64,000 bases of DNA, taken from an uncultured Odoribacter sp. Lineage in GTDB: Bacteria; Bacteroidota; Bacteroidia; Bacteroidales; Marinifilaceae. The first letter of the stretch is position 1. Every line of letters begins with the position of its first letter. The translations under genes and the position numbers were made by a program. Positions 7,922 through 16,925 of this stretch are shown here, piece after piece. Under the pieces are notes generated by a model that did not search any database, was not told where the DNA came from, and saw only the letters and a list, made by a program, of their open reading frames with translations. The stretch spans positions 1 to 64,000 of the forward strand of contig UQJP01000022.1 of the NCBI GenBank assembly GCA_900541415.1. Direction: 5' to 3'.

Positions 7922-8923
7922 TCAACATCCGAGTGTAGCCACCATAACCGCTTTGATCGTGTGCATCCGGTTTTCTGCCTCATCGAAAACAATGGAACAA
8001 GGCGCTTCGAAAACCTCTTCCGTCACTTCCAGCCCGTTCAAACCGAACTGCTTATGAATGTCGCGCCCTACTTCCGTTTCCAAATTATGGTAAGCAGGCA
8101 AGCAATGCATGAATTTACATTGGGGATTCCCCGTCAGTTCCATCGCTTTTTTATTCACCTGATAGGGTAACAGCAACTTAATTCTTTCTTCCCACACTTC
8201 TTTTGGCTCGCCCATAGAAACCCACACGTCGGTATACAGGAAATCACATCCTTTCACTCCTTCTTCCACACGGTCGGTAACTGTAACCTTCGCTCCCGTT
8301 TCTTTCGCTATTTCCCGGCAGGTTGCAACCAAATCCGCATCCGGTTGTAGTCCCTTCGGTGCAACAATACGGACATCCATTCCCATTTTAGCTCCGCCTA
8401 CCATTAAAGAATTTCCCATATTATAGCGGGCATCCCCCATATAAGCGAAAGTCACCTGATTCAACGGCTTATCGATGTGTTCCGACATCGTCAGGAAATC
8501 TGCTAAAATCTGGGTGGGATGAAACTCATTCGTCAGGCCGTTCCACACCGGAACTCCGGCATATTTAGCCAATTCTTCCACAACTTCCTGCGCAAAACCC
8601 CGGTATTCGATACCGTCATACATCCTGCCCAACACTCTGGCGGTGTCTTTCATCGATTCCTTCACCCCAATTTGAGAACCGGAAGGTCCCAGATAGGTAA
8701 CCCGTGCGCCCTGGTCGTAAGCCGCCACCTCGAACGCACAACGGGTACGGGTGGAAGTCTTCTCAAATATCAACGCTATATTTTTACCTTTCAGCCGGGG
8801 CTGTTCCGTTCCGCTATACTTTGCTTTTTTCAAATCCGCCGCCAGATTCAATAAATATTTGATCTCTGCCGGAGTGAAGTCCAATAACTTCAGAAAATTT
8901 CTGTTTCTCAAATTGAAAGCCAT
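7922..8923 (-). CDS. argF: Ornithine carbamoyltransferase
   Basis: The enzyme makes citrulline from ornithine and carbamoyl phosphate in arginine synthesis. I place the start at ATG 8923 (MAFNLRNRNFLKLLDF), giving 333 residues; the frame is open upstream, but that part does not fit the family and overlaps the promoter. Motifs are the carbamoyl-phosphate loop STRTRC, HPTQILAD, the ornithine loop DVWVSMGEP and HCLPAYH. The SMG loop argues for true ornithine as substrate rather than the succinylornithine used by the Bacteroides fragilis ArgF' enzyme; this is an inference. A stand-alone gene with no other arg gene nearby. Confidence 0.93.
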   Translation of the reverse strand: MAFNLRNRNFLKLLDFTPAEIKYLLNLAADLKKAKYSGTEQPRLKGKNIALIFEKTSTRTRCAFEVAAYDQGARVTYLGPSGSQIGVKESMKDTARVLGRMYDGIEYRGFAQEVVEELAKYAGVPVWNGLTNEFHPTQILADFLTMSEHIDKPLNQVTFAYMGDARYNMGNSLMVGGAKMGMDVRIVAPKGLQPDADLVATCREIAKETGAKVTVTDRVEEGVKGCDFLYTDVWVSMGEPKEVWEERIKLLLPYQVNKKAMELTGNPQCKFMHCLPAYHNLETEVGRDIHKQFGLNGLEVTEEVFEAPCSIVFDEAENRMHTIKAVMVATLGC

Positions 8924-8957
8924 GTTTCGATATTTTTGATGGATTATAGATTCCAGG

Positions 8958-8988
8958 CAAATATATAAAAAATGCACTAATTTGCAAC
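8958..8988 (-). promoter_or_regulatory. argF promoter
   Basis: On the minus strand a -33 GTTG (8988-8985) is followed after 19 nt by TATATTTG (8965-8958), a full -7 match, giving a leader of roughly 28 nt before the ATG at 8923. This placement supports the shorter protein start. Confidence 0.65.
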
Positions 8989-9265
8989 GGATTTAAGCGA
9001 ATTGCCGTTACCCGTCAGGGCTGCCCGGCGAACTGAAAACCATAAAGGCGGGCATACCACCGATAAACGCAAATATCCTTTTATATTTCTATATATTCTG
9101 TACAGACAAATTTACAGAATAATATTCATTTCAGAACAGAATCGTTCCACATTCTTATATCGCCCGACCTCCGTCGTGTCACAAGCTGTTTTCTACCGCT
9201 ACAAATTCTTTTTACGCCGCCCCCACGGATTTTAAGGTATCGTTTTTACATTCCACTTTTTTTCC

Positions 9266-9273
9266 TATCTTTG
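9266..9273 (+). promoter_or_regulatory. -7 element directly at the start of the ftsB-like gene
   Basis: TATCTTTG matches TAnnTTTG fully and ends only 6 nt before the ATG at 9280, so transcription should start at or next to the start codon. The rest of the gap back to 8989 shows nothing recognisable. Confidence 0.6.
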
Positions 9274-9279
9274 CAAAAC

Positions 9280-9597
9280 ATGAATGGAAGTGATAACACA
9301 TATAAGATCAGACCTTTATTCAGAAAATTCACCAACAAATACACTATTGCAGGGCTTATTTTTCTGGTATGGATCGCTTTTTTCGACAAAAACAGCATTG
9401 TCGAAAAAATGCAGTTGCGCAGTAAGATCAGTACTCTCGAAAAAGAAAAAGATTACTATCAGAAAAAAATCGAGGAAGACAACCGCAAAATAAAAGAACT
9501 GCTCAGTAGTCCGGACAACCTTGAGAAATTTGCCCGGGAGCAATATCTCATGAAAAAAGACAACGAAGATATTTTCGTAATAGTAAACAAGCCGTAA
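9280..9597 (+). CDS. FtsB/DivIC-family septum formation initiator
   Basis: The 105-residue protein (start ATG 9280; an in-frame TTG three codons earlier lies inside the promoter) has a short cytoplasmic N-terminus, one membrane segment (about residues 23-40, IAGLIFLVWIAFF), then a charged coiled coil with Leu/Ile heptads and a C-terminal domain carrying NLEKFAREQYLMKK, the family hallmark. Proteins of this type form a divisome subcomplex with FtsL and FtsQ at mid-cell. It begins a run with ruvX and def, 1 nt before the ruvX start, so translational coupling is likely. Confidence 0.85.
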   Translation: MNGSDNTYKIRPLFRKFTNKYTIAGLIFLVWIAFFDKNSIVEKMQLRSKISTLEKEKDYYQKKIEEDNRKIKELLSSPDNLEKFAREQYLMKKDNEDIFVIVNKP

Positions 9598-9598
9598 C

Positions 9599-10024
9599 GT
9601 GGGAAGAATTTTAGCTATCGACTATGGCAGAAAGCGCGTCGGGCTTGCCGTAACGGATCCCTGCGGAATTATCGCAACCGGATTGCAAACCGTTCCGGCA
9701 CATGAGGTACTCAACTTCCTGCAACAATATGTCACGAAAGAAAAAGTAGATCTTTTTGTTGTGGGGCATCCCAAACAAATGGATAATACGGATTCCGAGA
9801 GTATGCGATATATCACGCCGTTCCTGAAAGCCTTGAAACACAAATTTCCGGATATTCCCGTAGAAATGTACGACGAACGTTTCACTTCCGTACTTGCCCA
9901 CAAAGCTCTGCTGGAAGGAGGGGCAAAAAAGAAAACCCGGCAGGATAAAGCCCTGATCGACACGATGAGCGCAACGATTATCCTGACCTCCTACATGGAA
10001 TACCGGAGAAATTTTAAACTATAA
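9599..10024 (+). CDS. ruvX: Putative pre-16S rRNA nuclease / Holliday junction resolvase-like protein
   Basis: The protein has 141 residues and an RNase-H-like fold. The N-terminal ILAIDYGRKRVGLAVTD carries the first catalytic Asp, VGHPKQMDNTDS and YDERFTS follow, and DKALIDTMSATIIL carries the last acidic residue. YqgF/RuvX proteins process the 5' end of 16S rRNA. The start is GTG at 9599, one base after the stop of the ftsB-like gene; no ATG fits the N-terminus. It is followed after 23 nt by def. Confidence 0.92.
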   Translation: MGRILAIDYGRKRVGLAVTDPCGIIATGLQTVPAHEVLNFLQQYVTKEKVDLFVVGHPKQMDNTDSESMRYITPFLKALKHKFPDIPVEMYDERFTSVLAHKALLEGGAKKKTRQDKALIDTMSATIILTSYMEYRRNFKL

Positions 10025-10047
10025 AGCTAAAAATTAAATTAAATCAT

Positions 10048-10602
10048 ATGTTTTTACCAATCGTAATATATGGACATCCAATTCTCCGGAAAGTGTCGGA
10101 GGATATAACCATGGATTATCCTGACCTTGATAAGTTTATCAAAGATATGTATCAAACGATGGATGAAGCCGATGGTGTGGGACTGGCAGCCCCGCAAGTG
10201 GGACGCAACATTCGGATATTCACCGTAGACGGCAACGCATTTGAAGAAATGGATGCCTCCTGTGCAGGATTCCGGAAAGTATTTATCAATGCACACATCA
10301 CAGAACGCTGGGGAAATGATGTCACCCGGAACGAAGGTTGCCTGAGCGTACCCGGCATACATGAAGACGTCACCCGGAAAGATCATATACTGATCGAGTA
10401 TATGGACGAAAAAGGAGAACAGCACAAAGAAGAATTTTCCGGTGTCAAAGCCTGGATCATTCAGCATGAGTATGATCATCTGGAAGGTATTTTATTCACC
10501 GATCACCTTTCAGGCTTGAAAAAAAGATTATTGAAAGGCAAGCTGAACAATCTCAGCTTAGGCAAATTCAAACAGGCTTATCGGGTAATCCTTCCCAAAT
10601 AA
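10048..10602 (+). CDS. def: Peptide deformylase
   Basis: The enzyme removes the formyl group from the initiator methionine of nascent proteins. All three metal-site motifs are intact: GVGLAAPQVG, EGCLSVPG and QHEYDHLEG, which supply one Cys and two His ligands and the catalytic Glu. The 184-residue length fits type 1 enzymes. It closes the ftsB-like-ruvX-def run and is followed by a hairpin. Confidence 0.95.
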   Translation: MFLPIVIYGHPILRKVSEDITMDYPDLDKFIKDMYQTMDEADGVGLAAPQVGRNIRIFTVDGNAFEEMDASCAGFRKVFINAHITERWGNDVTRNEGCLSVPGIHEDVTRKDHILIEYMDEKGEQHKEEFSGVKAWIIQHEYDHLEGILFTDHLSGLKKRLLKGKLNNLSLGKFKQAYRVILPK

Positions 10603-10620
10603 ACCCGGAGGAATATATTA

Positions 10621-10665
10621 AAAATGAAAATTATGTATTAACTTTAGTTGCATAATTTTCATTTT
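10621..10665 (+). terminator. Terminator after def
   Basis: A 15-bp A/T-rich stem (10621-10635 with 10651-10665) is followed by a run of T, 18 nt past the def stop. Confidence 0.75.
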
Positions 10666-10787
10666 TTTATTTATATGCCGGGGTAAGTTTCAAATATAAA
10701 TTTCCTTTCCTGTTCATCTGCACGGCCTTTATAGCAGGAATTCTTTGTAGCCGCCTGATCCGGATCCCGGTTGCTCTACCCGGCCTA

Positions 10788-12650
10788 TTGCTTACTTTTT
10801 CAATATTTCTCTTATACCTACCGGGAACAGACTATAACCTTTACGCCAGACGCGCCCTGAAAAACATGGCCGACCTGTTTCTGTTAAGCACTGTTTTTAC
10901 CCTGGGCATGTTCCTTGCCCGCCCCGCTCCCCCTTTACCTTTCGATCCTTCGGCAATTTATCAGGTAGAGCTACGCTGTAAAGAACAACTTCCCCCAAAC
11001 AATTACTTATTAAGCACACACAACACGAGCCTGTTCCTGAGCCGCTTCGACACCGACACAGCCTTCCGGCAGGGCGACCTGTTGTCCTTACAGGCGCGTA
11101 TCGTGCCGCTCCCCGACAATTCCAATCCGGGCGAATTCAGCTACAACCAATACCTGAGGCAAAAACAAACCCACTACAAGGTTATCCCCTGTTCTCCCAT
11201 AAAAATCATAGGACACGAACGCCATATCCGATCGACATTTGAAGATTTACGGCATCGGCTATTGCAAAAAAGCGAAATCTTATTTCCGGACACGGTGATC
11301 CGTTCGCTGGTCAATGCCCTGTGCCTGGGCTATAAAAACGATTTAGACAAAAGCATCCGGGACAATTTCACCCAAACCGGAACCATTCACTTATTAGCCG
11401 TTTCGGGACTGCATACCGGGGCGATTTATTTATTGCTGACTTATCTGCTATCCCTTACCGGGCTGCCCCACCGCATAACCAACCTGTTCACAATCCCGCT
11501 TTTATGGGGATATGCCTGCCTGACCGGACTGTCCCCTTCGGTAATCCGCGCCGCAACCATTCTCACATTTATCGCCCTGGGGAAGACCGGGGAACGGGAC
11601 TACACTCCGCTAAACGCTATTGCGGCTTCCGCTTTTTTCACCTTACTCATCCAGCCTCATCTGATTGGCTCGGTGAGTTTTCTCATGTCTTACAGCGCTT
11701 ACACGGGAATCATCCTATTCTATCCCTATTTCAACCGTCTGCCGGGCAAACTCCCCCTTGTTCCGGCAAAAATATGGTCGCTGTGCAGCCTGAGTTTATC
11801 GGCACAATTGCTGACACTTCCCGTAAGCGCTTACTATTTCCACTCCGTTAATCTCAGCGGCATTTTGATTAATCTGCTCGCCATTCCTTTAGCGACAGTC
11901 ATTTTATACGGTGCGGTAATCCTATTTTTATTACCAGCCATTATTGGAATTCACCTCTCGGTTGTGGTGAGCTATGCCGGATGGTTTCTTCTCTATATTT
12001 TAAATCTGCTCAAACCGATCAGCCTGAACCTCCCCGGCCTTTACCCCACCTTATGGCATTTATTCCTGTTCTATTTAAACCTTTTATTGGTGAACTGCTT
12101 ATTGGTTTATAAAAATAAACTGATCTTCGGGTTTTCCGTTGCCGGGCTTTGCCTGCTGCTTGCCTTTTGCTGTTTCTATAATCATAAACTGGCCTCCCGG
12201 CAAGAACTTATCGTCTTTAACCGCTACCGGGAAACAACCATTTTATTAAATTACCGGGGATATTACAGTTTACTACGTAACACTTCCCCCGATAGCCTGA
12301 AACCACTCCCCTATGTGCTTCAAAACAAACTGAAACCTTTACCCCCGCATTCCGGGTTGATAGCCCGGCACATCACAAGCGGACGAGATCATCTGGATGC
12401 ACCGGGAATGACGGTCTGCATAGCCGACAAACAGACCGCCACCCTTCCCTCCTGCCGGATCCTGATCGTCACCTGCAACACTTCACCGGAAAAACTATTT
12501 GAAAACACATCCGTTTATCCCGAACGGCTCATCGCCGATGCTTCAAACTCCTATTCCAATCTGTTACGCTGGGAAAAATTTTGTAAAGAACATAACATTA
12601 TTTTTGAAAACACCACTCAAACAGGCTATGCCTCCATAGCTTTAAAATAA
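10788..12650 (+). CDS. ComEC/Rec2-family DNA-uptake channel, start uncertain
   Basis: The polytopic membrane protein has the ComEC competence domain (HLLAVSGLHTGAIYLLLTY, then many hydrophobic segments including GYACLTGLSPSVIRAATILTF) and a soluble C-terminal part from about residue 480. ComEC forms the inner-membrane channel for single-stranded DNA. The frame stays open back to 10656 and encodes a typical first membrane segment (FPFLFICTAFIAGILC), yet contains no ATG or GTG; the first conventional start in frame is TTG 10788, inside the second hydrophobic stretch. An ATG at 10675 is out of frame and would join the gene if the GGGG at 10680-10683 had one more G. The gene may thus carry a start-proximal frameshift, or the assembly an error. 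The C-terminus lacks obvious metallo-beta-lactamase HxHxDH motifs. Confidence 0.75.
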   Translation: MLTFSIFLLYLPGTDYNLYARRALKNMADLFLLSTVFTLGMFLARPAPPLPFDPSAIYQVELRCKEQLPPNNYLLSTHNTSLFLSRFDTDTAFRQGDLLSLQARIVPLPDNSNPGEFSYNQYLRQKQTHYKVIPCSPIKIIGHERHIRSTFEDLRHRLLQKSEILFPDTVIRSLVNALCLGYKNDLDKSIRDNFTQTGTIHLLAVSGLHTGAIYLLLTYLLSLTGLPHRITNLFTIPLLWGYACLTGLSPSVIRAATILTFIALGKTGERDYTPLNAIAASAFFTLLIQPHLIGSVSFLMSYSAYTGIILFYPYFNRLPGKLPLVPAKIWSLCSLSLSAQLLTLPVSAYYFHSVNLSGILINLLAIPLATVILYGAVILFLLPAIIGIHLSVVVSYAGWFLLYILNLLKPISLNLPGLYPTLWHLFLFYLNLLLVNCLLVYKNKLIFGFSVAGLCLLLAFCCFYNHKLASRQELIVFNRYRETTILLNYRGYYSLLRNTSPDSLKPLPYVLQNKLKPLPPHSGLIARHITSGRDHLDAPGMTVCIADKQTATLPSCRILIVTCNTSPEKLFENTSVYPERLIADASNSYSNLLRWEKFCKEHNIIFENTTQTGYASIALK

Positions 12651-12685
12651 ATACCTTTAAATGCCCGATTGATATAAATTTACTA

Positions 12686-12693
12686 TATTTTTG
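12686..12693 (+). promoter_or_regulatory. -7 element of the trkA promoter
   Basis: TATTTTTG fits TAnnTTTG and lies 27 nt upstream of the trkA ATG. No well-spaced -33 TTTG was found. Confidence 0.5.
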
Positions 12694-12720
12694 CCCCTCA
12701 AATAGTATAATGATAAGAAA

Positions 12721-14064
12721 ATGAATATTGTCATTGCAGGAGCAGGTGCTGTTGGAACCCACCTTGCCCGCATGCTTAGCCGGCAAGAACATTGTATCAT
12801 GTTGATTGATACCGACGGTGAAAAGCTGGAAGAACTGGAAAGCCAAATGGACATTCTTTCGATAGTAGGCTCGTGCACTTCTATCGGCGCGCTGAAAGAT
12901 GCCCAGGTTGGAAAGTGTGATTTATATATTGCCGTAAATCCTTTGGAAGAGCAAAATATAAATTCAGCCATGCTGGCAAAAAAGTTAGGTGCCAAAAGAA
13001 CTATTGCCCGGGTGAACAATAGTGAATACCTGGAAACGGAAAATACAGAATACCTCCGTTCCATCGGTATCGATTCATTGATCTATCCGGAACGACTGGC
13101 AGCCGAGGAAATTGTGGCAGCCCTGAAACAGATCGGCTCCCGGCAAATGCATGAATTTTCGGACGGACGTTTACAATTATTAGGAATCAAACTGTGGGAC
13201 AATGCCCTGATATTAAACCACACTCTGGCTAAAATGGCTGAAATATACGGAGCGGATCAATTCCGGATCGTAGCCATAAAAAGGCAGAACCACACCATTA
13301 TCCCCAGGGGAAACGATGAATTGAAATACGGCGACCTGGTATTTATCGTCACCCGTCCTTCTTTCGTTTCCAATGTTTTCGCCTTATGCGGAAAAGAGCA
13401 GTTCGAAATCAAAAACATCGTAATCGTGGGAGCTTCCCGCATTGGAGTCAAAGCAGCTTCCCTGCTCGAAAAGCACTATAATGTCAAGATTATCGAGAAA
13501 GACCGCGAAAAATGTATTCAGCTGGCCGATAAATTAAAATCGACGCTGGTGATTAACGGCGACGGACGCGACCTCACCCTGCTGCGTGAAGAAGGCATCA
13601 AGAATATCGACGCTTTCATCTGCCTGACAGGCTCTTCGGAAACCAATATCCTGTCTTGCCTTCTGGCTAAAAAAATGGGGGTGAAAAAGAGTGTGGCGGA
13701 AGTGGAAAACATCGACTATATCGACCTGGCCGAGAATATCGGGATCGGGACGCTTATCAATACGAAACTGATCGCAGCTTCACATATCTACCGCTATACC
13801 ATGAATGTGGATGTGCGCCATTTGAAATTCCTCACCTTCTCGGAAGCTGAAGTTTTTGAATTAATCGCTCAGGAAGGGTCTAAGATCACCCGGAAAGAGC
13901 TGCAATACATAAACTTCCCGGTTGATGCCACCGTAGGGGGCGTGATCCGTGGTGACGAAACTATTATTGCCAAAGGGGACGTTCAGATTCTCCCGGGCGA
14001 CAATGTGGTGATTTTTGCACTTCCCAGCGCAGTAAAAAAAGTAATTAAGTATTTCCAGAAATGA
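12721..14064 (+). CDS. trkA: Trk potassium transporter regulatory subunit TrkA
   Basis: This 447-residue cytoplasmic protein has two RCK units. Each has a Rossmann NAD/nucleotide-binding half (NIVIAGAGAVGTHLARML at the N-terminus; NIVIVGASRIGVKAASLL near residue 230) followed by a TrkA-C half. It gates the TrkH potassium channel at the membrane in response to nucleotides. The stop codon overlaps the trkH start (ATGA), so the two are one translationally coupled operon. Confidence 0.95.
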   Translation: MNIVIAGAGAVGTHLARMLSRQEHCIMLIDTDGEKLEELESQMDILSIVGSCTSIGALKDAQVGKCDLYIAVNPLEEQNINSAMLAKKLGAKRTIARVNNSEYLETENTEYLRSIGIDSLIYPERLAAEEIVAALKQIGSRQMHEFSDGRLQLLGIKLWDNALILNHTLAKMAEIYGADQFRIVAIKRQNHTIIPRGNDELKYGDLVFIVTRPSFVSNVFALCGKEQFEIKNIVIVGASRIGVKAASLLEKHYNVKIIEKDREKCIQLADKLKSTLVINGDGRDLTLLREEGIKNIDAFICLTGSSETNILSCLLAKKMGVKKSVAEVENIDYIDLAENIGIGTLINTKLIAASHIYRYTMNVDVRHLKFLTFSEAEVFELIAQEGSKITRKELQYINFPVDATVGGVIRGDETIIAKGDVQILPGDNVVIFALPSAVKKVIKYFQK

Positions 14065-15509
14065 TAAATTTCCGATTTATCACAAACATCATGGGCAGGT
14101 TGTTGCTGCTCGAAAGTGTTTTTCTTTTCGCATGCGTCATTATCTCGCTGCTTTACCGGGAAAACGACGGAATGGCGTTTTTCTATTCCGCCTTGATCAC
14201 AGCAGGCATCGGCGGCACTCTGGCCTATTTCATTAAACCCAAAGACCGGGTACTGGCTAAAAAAGACGGATATTTTACCGTTACGATGGTGTGGATCATT
14301 TTTTCCATATTCGGGAGTTTACCCTACATCATAGGGAATACCATCCCCTCCTTCGTCAATGCTTTTTTTGAAACCATGTCAGGATTCACCACCACAGGGT
14401 CGTCTATCCTCGACAATGTGGAAGCGTTGCCCCATGCCACTCTGTTTTGGCGTTCCCTCACCCAATGGCTGGGCGGATTGGGGATTATTATGCTGTTTTT
14501 AGCCATTCTTCCCAGCCTCGGAATCGAAGGCAGGGATCTTTACGTAGCCGAAGTAACCGGACCTACCCATAATAAAACCTCGTTCACATTCAGTGCATCG
14601 GCCCGGAGAATGTGGTTCTTATACGTAGGGCTTACCGCCCTGCAAACCATTCTCCTGTCGTTCGGAGGTATGGGAATTTTCGACAGCGTCTGCCACGCTT
14701 TCACCTCGATGGCCACCGGAGGTTTCTCCACGAAACAGGCCAGCGTGGGTTATTGGGATTCCGCTTACATCCAATATGTCATGGTTGCTTTCATGTTCAT
14801 TGCCGGATGTAACTTCGGATTACTCTATATGGCCGTGAAAGGGAATGTCCTAAAACTCCTGAAAGACAACGAATTTCAGCTATACATCGGAATTACGGTC
14901 GTTTCCAGCCTGGTCATCGGCACAGGGCTTTACTTAAGCAATTGGGCCGGACTGGAAAAAAGTTTCCGGGATGCGACTTTTCAGGTAGTAACCCTGATGA
15001 CCACCACGGGATATGCCACAGCCGACTATCTGCTATGGCCCCCACTGCTGGGTTTCATCCTGCTTTTACTGATGTGTATGGGAGCGTCGGCAGGCTCCAC
15101 CTCTGGAGGTATAAAAGTAGTCCGGGTATTGCTGCTGTTCAAAAATTCATTCATCGAACTCAAAAGGATTATCCATCCCAACGGAGTTATCAATGTGAAG
15201 TATAATAACAAAAGCGTCCATCCCAGCATCATGACCAGCATCATGGGATTCTTTATTCTTTATATCATCATACTCACTGTCAGCAGCCTGATTATGACGC
15301 TTTTCACCGAAAACGTGGTCACAGCTACCAGTGCCGTCGTCACCTGTATCAGCAACGTAGGTCCCGGATTCGGGAGTGTCGGCCCGATGTACAGCTTTTC
15401 CCACCTGAACGACTTCGCTAAAATATTCTTAGCATTCGTTATGTTGGTGGGCAGGCTCGAACTGTTCACCGTGATGGTGTTGTTCACCAAATCGTTCTGG
15501 AAGAAATAA
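14061..15509 (+). CDS. trkH: Trk potassium uptake membrane subunit TrkH
   Basis: The 482-residue membrane protein belongs to the superfamily of K+ transporters with four M1-P-M2 repeats. Selectivity-filter loops are visible as SGFTTTGSSI, TSMATGGFSTK, LMTTTGYATADY and SNVGPGFGSVGP, each contributing a filter Gly. It works with TrkA encoded just upstream. Its stop codon lies only 2 nt from the stop of the convergent MgtC-like gene, with no terminator between. Confidence 0.95.
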   Translation: MINFRFITNIMGRLLLLESVFLFACVIISLLYRENDGMAFFYSALITAGIGGTLAYFIKPKDRVLAKKDGYFTVTMVWIIFSIFGSLPYIIGNTIPSFVNAFFETMSGFTTTGSSILDNVEALPHATLFWRSLTQWLGGLGIIMLFLAILPSLGIEGRDLYVAEVTGPTHNKTSFTFSASARRMWFLYVGLTALQTILLSFGGMGIFDSVCHAFTSMATGGFSTKQASVGYWDSAYIQYVMVAFMFIAGCNFGLLYMAVKGNVLKLLKDNEFQLYIGITVVSSLVIGTGLYLSNWAGLEKSFRDATFQVVTLMTTTGYATADYLLWPPLLGFILLLLMCMGASAGSTSGGIKVVRVLLLFKNSFIELKRIIHPNGVINVKYNNKSVHPSIMTSIMGFFILYIIILTVSSLIMTLFTENVVTATSAVVTCISNVGPGFGSVGPMYSFSHLNDFAKIFLAFVMLVGRLELFTVMVLFTKSFWKK

Positions 15510-15511
15510 GA

Positions 15512-16174
15512 TCACGACATCCGTTCCAGGGTCAGATCGGGAAGATCTTGTAAGAATTGAAACAAAAGAGTTTCATCGATATGGCGTTTGGTTTTCACCA
15601 CCATCGTAACATGGTATATATCCGCATCTTCCACACGCTCCTGTTGCACGTCATAACTGGCAATCCGGTAATTCCGGATATGTAGCTCATTGGCTACCCT
15701 TTTCAAGTTTTCCTTATCTTTTGTGGCAAACACCAATAAAGAGCTATGTTCTCCCACATTCTTAAAAACAATCGTCAAAAACTCTAATCCCACCAGCGTC
15801 AGAACCATAGCACACAATCCCACCCAATACATGCCCGCTCCCACAGCCAAACCGATTCCCGAAGTAGCCCACAATCCTGCCGCCGTCGTCAATCCACGCA
15901 CAAACTGTTTCTGAATCAAGATCGTCCCGGCACCGATAAAACCGATTCCACTCACCACCTGTGCCGCAATACGGCTGGGGTCTAAACCTACTCCCGGCTT
16001 TCCCAGCACATCCGCAAAACCGTGCTGGGAAACAATCATGATCAGCGCACTCCCGATAGCCACCAGGAAATGGGTACGCAGCCCCGCCTCCTTAGCCCGG
16101 TATTCCCTGTCCCAGCCGATAACGCCTCCCAACACACCTGCAACCACCAGCCTCAAAACAAAATCCCAAAACAT
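15512..16174 (-). CDS. MgtC/SapB family membrane protein
   Basis: The 220-residue protein has four or five membrane segments in the first 140 residues, with the family signature GGVIGWDREYRAKEAGLRTH followed by GSALIMIVSQ and GIGFIGAGTI, and a C-terminal ACT-like soluble domain. MgtC proteins modulate Mg2+ homeostasis and ATP synthase in pathogens; the role of the wider SapB family in commensals is unclear. It is monocistronic and convergent with trkH. Confidence 0.88.
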   Translation of the reverse strand: MFWDFVLRLVVAGVLGGVIGWDREYRAKEAGLRTHFLVAIGSALIMIVSQHGFADVLGKPGVGLDPSRIAAQVVSGIGFIGAGTILIQKQFVRGLTTAAGLWATSGIGLAVGAGMYWVGLCAMVLTLVGLEFLTIVFKNVGEHSSLLVFATKDKENLKRVANELHIRNYRIASYDVQQERVEDADIYHVTMVVKTKRHIDETLLFQFLQDLPDLTLERMS

Positions 16175-16261
16175 AATTGACCCTCCTTTCTATTTCTTAA
16201 CAATACGTCGCCGATATAAAAACGTTCCTTTCTCTTCCTGCAAAAACAATACCGACAAAAA

Positions 16262-16289
16262 AAGCTGTCCTATAAAATATGGACAGCTT
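16262..16289 (-). terminator. Terminator of the fsa-tsaC operon
   Basis: A perfect 9-bp stem (16262-16270 with 16281-16289) with a 10-nt loop is followed on the minus strand by a T run, 27 nt past the stop of the Sua5/YrdC gene. Confidence 0.85.
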
Positions 16290-16316
16290 ATATAATAGAT
16301 TTACATTCTTCACCTA

Positions 16317-16925
16317 TCACTCGATCTCGCCGATCCCCTGCCGGATCACTTCGGCCTCGTCTCCGGTGCAATCCACGACTGTCGAGGCCACATTATGCCC
16401 AAAACCGCCGTCAATAACCATGTCCACTATTTTCTCATACTTCTCGTGAATCAGTTCGGGATCGGTCATATATTCAACGATCTCATCCTCATCGTGCAAA
16501 GAGGTCGTCAATAATGGATTTCCCAATTCTTCCACAATAGCATGTACGATATAATTATCCGGGATACGAATCCCTATCGTCTTACGCCGATTCATCAACA
16601 CGTTCGGCAATTTGTTCGTTGCAGGCAAAATGAACGTAAAAGGCCCGGGTAAATTCCGCTTCATCACCTTAAATATGTCATTGTTCACTTTCGCATAAGC
16701 AGCGATATTGCTCAGGTCACGGCAAATCATTGAAAAATTAGCCTTTTCCGGCTTCACCCCCTTAAACTGGGCCACCCGCTGCACCGCTTTGACGTTGTTT
16801 ATATCACACCCCATAGCATACACCGTATCCGTAGGATAAATAATAACACCACCGTCGCGTAAACTGTCTACAACTTTAAGAATATCCCGGCGATTGGGAT
16901 TGTCCTCGAATAATTTAATAAGCAT
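16317..16925 (-). CDS. Sua5/YciO/YrdC family protein, probable threonylcarbamoyl-AMP synthase
   Basis: The 202-residue single-domain protein has the YrdC fold. Clear family stretches are GGVIIYPTDTVYAMGCD, the KxR-type substrate segment and NFSMICRDLS, PGPFTFILPATNKLP, and RKTIGIRIPDN. The family condenses threonine, bicarbonate and ATP into threonylcarbamoyl-AMP for tRNA t6A37. The YciO subgroup looks similar and lacks a firm role, so I do not assign tsaC outright. The start codon overlaps the fsa stop by one base. Confidence 0.82.
   Translation of the reverse strand: MLIKLFEDNPNRRDILKVVDSLRDGGVIIYPTDTVYAMGCDINNVKAVQRVAQFKGVKPEKANFSMICRDLSNIAAYAKVNNDIFKVMKRNLPGPFTFILPATNKLPNVLMNRRKTIGIRIPDNYIVHAIVEELGNPLLTTSLHDEDEIVEYMTDPELIHEKYEKIVDMVIDGGFGHNVASTVVDCTGDEAEVIRQGIGEIE

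Noticed and set aside
9002..9235. Open frame of 77 codons on the plus strand between argF and the ftsB-like gene
   Set aside because: It lacks protein-like pattern, lies between two promoters and has no start signal or family match.
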